NCBI GenBank assembly: GCA_910575075.1
Contig: CAJTCY010000018.1
Span: 1 to 64,000, forward strand
Reading direction: 5' to 3'
DNA: 64,000 bases
DNA from: Lachnospiraceae bacterium
GTDB lineage: Bacteria; Bacillota; Clostridia; Lachnospirales; Lachnospiraceae
Part shown: one piece after another, positions 61,047 through 64,000 of the stretch
Position numbering within the stretch: the stretch's first letter is position 1
How the letters are laid out: the number at the start of each line of letters is the position of its first letter
Program-made: the position numbers and the translations under genes
The notes under the pieces: model-generated
What the model saw: only the letters and a program-made list of their open reading frames with translations
Databases searched by the model: none
Told to the model about the DNA's origin: nothing

Positions 61047-62207
61047 ATGAAGATAAAGATTTTTACCATGACTCATAAGAAGTTTCAGAAACCAGAGGAT
61101 GATATTTATATACCGCTTCATGTTGGCAGAGCCGGGACGGAGGATTTAGGCTACTTGGGAGATGATACAGGAGCATCCATTTCCAGATGGAACAATTATT
61201 ATGGGGAACTGACCGGCGTTTATTGGGTCTGGAAAAATGAAAAGGATGCAGATGTAATTGGAATCTGCCATTACCGCCGTTTCTTTTTGAATGACAAACG
61301 GGAGCTTTTGAACCAACAGGAGTATGAGAATATTTTAAAGGATTATGACATGATTGTCTCAGAAAAGATGGAGGCAGACACCAGCTATCTGGATTATTTT
61401 GGGGAAGCGCATAATGCACAGGACCTGCTGACAGTGGGAGAAGTTATCAAAGAGAAATATCCGGAATATGTACCATATTTTCAGAAAGCAATGGATGAAC
61501 ATACCTTCTATTATGGAAATCTCATGGTGACTTCCAGAAAACTGTTTCAGGAATATGCAGACTGGCTGTTTGATATACTTTTTGAGGTGGAAAAACGCAT
61601 TGACGTAGAATCTTACGATTTATATAATCAACGGGTTTTTGGTTTTCTGTCGGAACAGATGGTGAAAATCTGGGTGGAGAAAAACGGCTTGAAGGTCTAT
61701 GAAGGAAAGATAGGGATAACCGCTGAAAAAGCAGAAACTGTGGAATTGAAGCTTGCCATGACGCAGCTTGTGAAGATGAAACAGATTACCCAGGCCAGAG
61801 AGATGTTTTATGAATATCTCAAAGTTCGCCCGGATGTGCGGCTGGAATTATCTGATATAAAGAGAGAAGTTCCAGTCATTGAGCTGCTTTTATATATCGC
61901 CCAGGAGGAACAGCAGAGAAATATCTCAGGACTTACCTATAATTCATGGGATCTGGGGGAATGGATTGTACATTACCGTAACGTGATGGAATGCCTGTGC
62001 CGTTTCTCGCAGGGGGAAGAGCAGCAGGAAGATGTTGATTATATCCTGAATCATCAGGTATCCTGGGTTATGGTTAAAGTCATGCTGCTGAACGCGGAGC
62101 CAGGCAGCATTGCCAATCCTTCTCTGGCTTTACAGGCGCTTTATGAAGTATATAAAGCAGCGGGAAGAAAACAGGATTATGAGGGGCTTGTGTCGTGCCT
62201 TTCTTAA
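61047..62207 (+). CDS. DUF4422-type glycosyltransferase with C-terminal helical extension
   Basis: A 386-residue protein. IFTMTHKKFQKPEDDIYIPLHVG, DDTGASISRWNNYYGELTGVYWVW and IGICHYRRFF are the ordered DUF4422 motifs, whose H-Y-R-R turn is diagnostic. FYYGNLMVTSRKLF follows. The final ~150 residues are helical and lack the DUF4422 signature, so the protein is longer than the domain. ATG at 61047 is five bases from GGAGG. DUF4422 enzymes are family GT-like proteins of surface polysaccharide clusters. It is the last gene of the main plus-strand series. Confidence 0.78.
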   Translation: MKIKIFTMTHKKFQKPEDDIYIPLHVGRAGTEDLGYLGDDTGASISRWNNYYGELTGVYWVWKNEKDADVIGICHYRRFFLNDKRELLNQQEYENILKDYDMIVSEKMEADTSYLDYFGEAHNAQDLLTVGEVIKEKYPEYVPYFQKAMDEHTFYYGNLMVTSRKLFQEYADWLFDILFEVEKRIDVESYDLYNQRVFGFLSEQMVKIWVEKNGLKVYEGKIGITAEKAETVELKLAMTQLVKMKQITQAREMFYEYLKVRPDVRLELSDIKREVPVIELLLYIAQEEQQRNISGLTYNSWDLGEWIVHYRNVMECLCRFSQGEEQQEDVDYILNHQVSWVMVKVMLLNAEPGSIANPSLALQALYEVYKAAGRKQDYEGLVSCLS

Positions 62208-62268
62208 TCATAAGTGAACCCAGATGCCATAGCCTCCATCTGGCAGAAAAACAAAATTATAAAACAAG

Positions 62269-62297
62269 CTAAGGTAAAACAGATTTTCTTACGATAT
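62269..62297 (+). promoter_or_regulatory. possible SigD (sigma-28-like) promoter
   Basis: CTAAG at 62269-62273 and ACGATAT at 62291-62297 resemble the flagellar-sigma consensus (CTAAA and CCGATAT), separated by 17 bases, one or two more than usual. A start near 62304 would be 29 bases before the small gene at 62333. The match is imperfect, so this is only a candidate, but it would link the region to motility genes. Confidence 0.35.
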
Positions 62298-62332
62298 ATA
62301 TAACAGAGTATTTAAGAAAGGACGAGAATATC

Positions 62333-62698
62333 ATGGAAGATAATCGTAAAGAGCAAGTGGAAGCTTTGGAGGCATTAAAGGACTATAATCCAAAGATTTG
62401 TAAGGCGTTAAAGGAAATTATACCGGAATTAAAGGGTGAGAAGAAGGAAGATACCCAGGAATATGTAGACCATATTTTACGCGGCGTTAATTGGGAGCTT
62501 CAGGTAATCAATGGAACCATGGAACTCTTGAACGAGAAAGAAGAACAGGTATCTAAGGATAATTTAAATGAAATGGTTGCACAGATCAATGATGCATATG
62601 CGTCGAAAGAGGACGAAAAGCTGGTCAAAGTTGTGGAAGAAGAACTCCTTCCCTTTGCGGAACAGCTGCAGGGATACGTCGAGAAGGCGTTGGCATAA
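62333..62698 (+). CDS. small acidic, all-helical protein of unknown function
   Basis: A 121-residue protein, rich in glutamate and lysine, with no cysteine except C24 and no membrane segment. It is predicted to be helical throughout (KEQVEALEALKDYNPKIC, then ELQVINGTMELLNEKEEQ). AAAGGA lies upstream of the ATG at a somewhat long distance. I do not recognise the family. It stands alone between the end of the main operon and a terminator at 62756, with a possible SigD-type promoter. A chaperone or assembly helper for a secreted or flagellar protein would fit, but nothing in the sequence proves it. Confidence 0.7.
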   Translation: MEDNRKEQVEALEALKDYNPKICKALKEIIPELKGEKKEDTQEYVDHILRGVNWELQVINGTMELLNEKEEQVSKDNLNEMVAQINDAYASKEDEKLVKVVEEELLPFAEQLQGYVEKALA

Positions 62699-62755
62699 CA
62701 GGAAGCAGGGAATTTTGGAGTATTAATTTGGAATAGCATTTGGAAAACAGATAAC

Positions 62756-62810
62756 ATGTTTCAGGATTGTATTTTCTTTATCAGGAAAAAGCGGTTCTGA
62801 AACATTTTTT
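62756..62810 (+). terminator. rho-independent terminator after the small gene
   Basis: ATGTTTCAG at 62756-62764 and CTGAAACAT at 62797-62805 form a perfect 9-bp stem, with an inner TTTTC/GAAAA stem in the loop, followed by TTTTT. It closes the transcript of the 62333 gene. The rest of the gap up to 62933 shows no gene. Confidence 0.75.
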
Positions 62811-62933
62811 CTACTATTGTTCCAGCCGGCCAGAAATTAGACTCGTATAACGAATATTAAGAAATCGGCAGTTTGGCTTGTCTATTTTCCTGAATGTATG
62901 AATTCAGATGAGATCAGAAAAGGAGGGATATTG

Positions 62934-64000
62934 ATGGAGGAAATTATTTGTTATACCAGATATCTCCCCAAAGGAGAACAGCGAAAGCTTACATTTATGG
63001 AACTTTTGCTGGACGACCGCTGGGCAGATGGCAGGATTGAATGTCCAGAAAGTTTCTATTCCCAGATAGGGAACATCAATGGCAAGCTTGCTGCCAAACA
63101 AAATTATGAGTTTCTTCTGCGTGCTGCTCAGAAATATCCATTGAGGGCGCTGGGGGATCCTGAAGCTTCTGGAAGTGAAAGGAAAACGGGAGACTGGGAA
63201 GAATTCCGTACTGACGCTTATGTTGCGGGCAAATATAAGCAGGAACTGCTTGCGTCTGATTATTTTAATCTGGTAATTGAGAGCCTGCTGGAAAATGCTT
63301 CTCACCTGCCAGATCCCGGGCAGGCTGTAAAATGGCTGGAGAAAATGATTTCACATGGGGAAGAATACTATGAGATAGATGATGATACACGTCCCATTTT
63401 GGTTTACCGCCAGTCGAATCTCTGTTATAATACGCTGATGCAGTTTGCTGATGAAATGACTGCAGCTTTGCGCCGATACCGCCAGGTGGTAGAGGTGTTT
63501 GACATCGGAGAGGAAGATCATCAGGCGTTAGGGAGATACATTGGCCGCCGGTTTAAGGCGGTAATCGGTATGCAGTCTTATGCATTTTCTATTAAGATGC
63601 AGGATGAGAAGACGAATCTCCATGATTTGATCATTGGGCCGAAATACAACATGATTTTTGATCATCCTGTTCTTTTGAAAAAGCATATTGAAAATGGGCC
63701 GGGATGTTACTTTTTGCTTACGCATGACCGCAATTATCTTGAGTTTGCGAAGAAATATTATAAAAATATAAAAGATTGTATCTATGTTCCTCCTGGGGGT
63801 ATGCTGCCAGAGGAAACCAGAGGTTGTTATTTTTGGTCAGAAACCAGAAAATATGATATTAGTTTTGTAGGAACTTATATCAATTACCGGGGAATTCTGG
63901 CGGAAATCTATAAATATGATTTTGCTCATCGCTGTCTGGCTGCTCATTATATGCGCAGAATGCGCCGCCATCCCAATGAAACTGCGGAAAAATCTTTGGA
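62934..64000 (+). CDS. glycosyltransferase, DUF3880/CgeB-like (partial, runs off the right edge)
   Basis: An open frame of at least 355 codons without a stop. ATG at 62934 has GGAGG at about eight bases. The first 200 residues are helical (LTFMELLLDDRWADGRIE, then FDIGEEDHQALGRYIGRRF). Near residue 225 YNMIFDHPVLLKKHI and CYFLLTHDRNYLEFAKKYY, then CIYVPPGGMLP and YDISFVGTYINYRGIL match the DUF3880 layout seen also in the protein at 59847 (D-H-P-x-x-x). The donor-binding C-terminus lies beyond the window. It follows a terminator, so it begins a separate unit. A promoter is not obvious. Confidence 0.7.
   Translation, partial: MEEIICYTRYLPKGEQRKLTFMELLLDDRWADGRIECPESFYSQIGNINGKLAAKQNYEFLLRAAQKYPLRALGDPEASGSERKTGDWEEFRTDAYVAGKYKQELLASDYFNLVIESLLENASHLPDPGQAVKWLEKMISHGEEYYEIDDDTRPILVYRQSNLCYNTLMQFADEMTAALRRYRQVVEVFDIGEEDHQALGRYIGRRFKAVIGMQSYAFSIKMQDEKTNLHDLIIGPKYNMIFDHPVLLKKHIENGPGCYFLLTHDRNYLEFAKKYYKNIKDCIYVPPGGMLPEETRGCYFWSETRKYDISFVGTYINYRGILAEIYKYDFAHRCLAAHYMRRMRRHPNETAEKSL

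Noticed and set aside
62225-62255. Short hairpin (CCAGATG/CATCTGG) after the DUF4422 gene
   Set aside because: Seven base pairs with a 10-base loop and no T-run on the plus strand; too weak to call a terminator.
1-64000. CRISPR arrays, tRNA or rRNA genes
   Set aside because: No regularly spaced direct repeats, cloverleaf-like sequences or conserved rRNA segments were noticed on either strand.

Overview
The window looks like a large accessory surface-glycan or protein-glycosylation island from a low-GC Gram-positive gut-type bacterium, most probably a Lachnospiraceae-like Clostridium relative. That placement is an inference. It rests on strong AGGAGG-type ribosome sites, AT-rich codons, the AAA-ATPase_like/PD-(D/E)XK genes, an Imm51 gene, LicD and TupA-like enzymes, and a possible SigD-type promoter near the right end. 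No tRNA, rRNA or CRISPR array was seen.

Layout. The left arm (143-27511) is read on the minus strand. From its distal end it holds: a C-methylated CDP-deoxysugar set (rfbF, rfbG, an SDR, a TylC3-like C-methyltransferase); three family-2 glycosyltransferases and two methyltransferases; and a pseudaminic-acid type nonulosonate pathway (pseB, pseC, a GNAT, pseG, a pseI-type synthase, an SpsF-like cytidylyltransferase). The nonulosonate genes are interleaved with a PIG-L deacetylase, an amidohydrolase, a radical SAM enzyme, an ATP-grasp ligase, a class III aminotransferase and an aldo/keto reductase. A plus-strand AAA-ATPase/nuclease-like gene with its own promoter interrupts this arm at 11036-12727.

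The middle (27512-30380) is a graveyard: an 86-bp repeat shared with the first AAA gene, a second AAA gene killed by a 158-bp MITE-like insertion plus two further lesions, and decayed scraps of a C-methyltransferase, an XRE regulator and a DUF6442 gene.

The right arm (30380-62207) is read on the plus strand. It begins with a promoter, an untranslated-looking leader and two tandem terminators. The genes that follow are: a GDP-heptose set (gmhA, hddA, an HddC-GmhB fusion) with a GDP-sugar 4,6-dehydratase, a perosamine-synthase-like aminotransferase and a DesVI-like methyltransferase; several unusual glycosyltransferases; a glutamate symporter and an amidohydrolase; tviB/tviC for UDP-HexNAcA; an antisense Imm51 orphan; a module of class V aminotransferase, IspD-like CTP-transferase and two LicD proteins; a racemase/HAD/NTP-transferase module; and more glycosyltransferases. 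A small acidic helical protein and a truncated glycosyltransferase close the window.

How it works together. The genes make at least four kinds of activated sugar (CMP-nonulosonate, a CDP-6-deoxy branched sugar, a GDP-heptose derivative, UDP-HexNAcA) and probably a CDP-activated decoration. A battery of soluble transferases would assemble them. No flippase, polymerase or initiating phosphoglycosyl transferase is visible, so direct cytoplasmic protein glycosylation, for example of flagellin, is a reasonable hypothesis. Ten of the transferases share a fused Rossmann-like G-A-G domain, which is the most striking unexplained theme.
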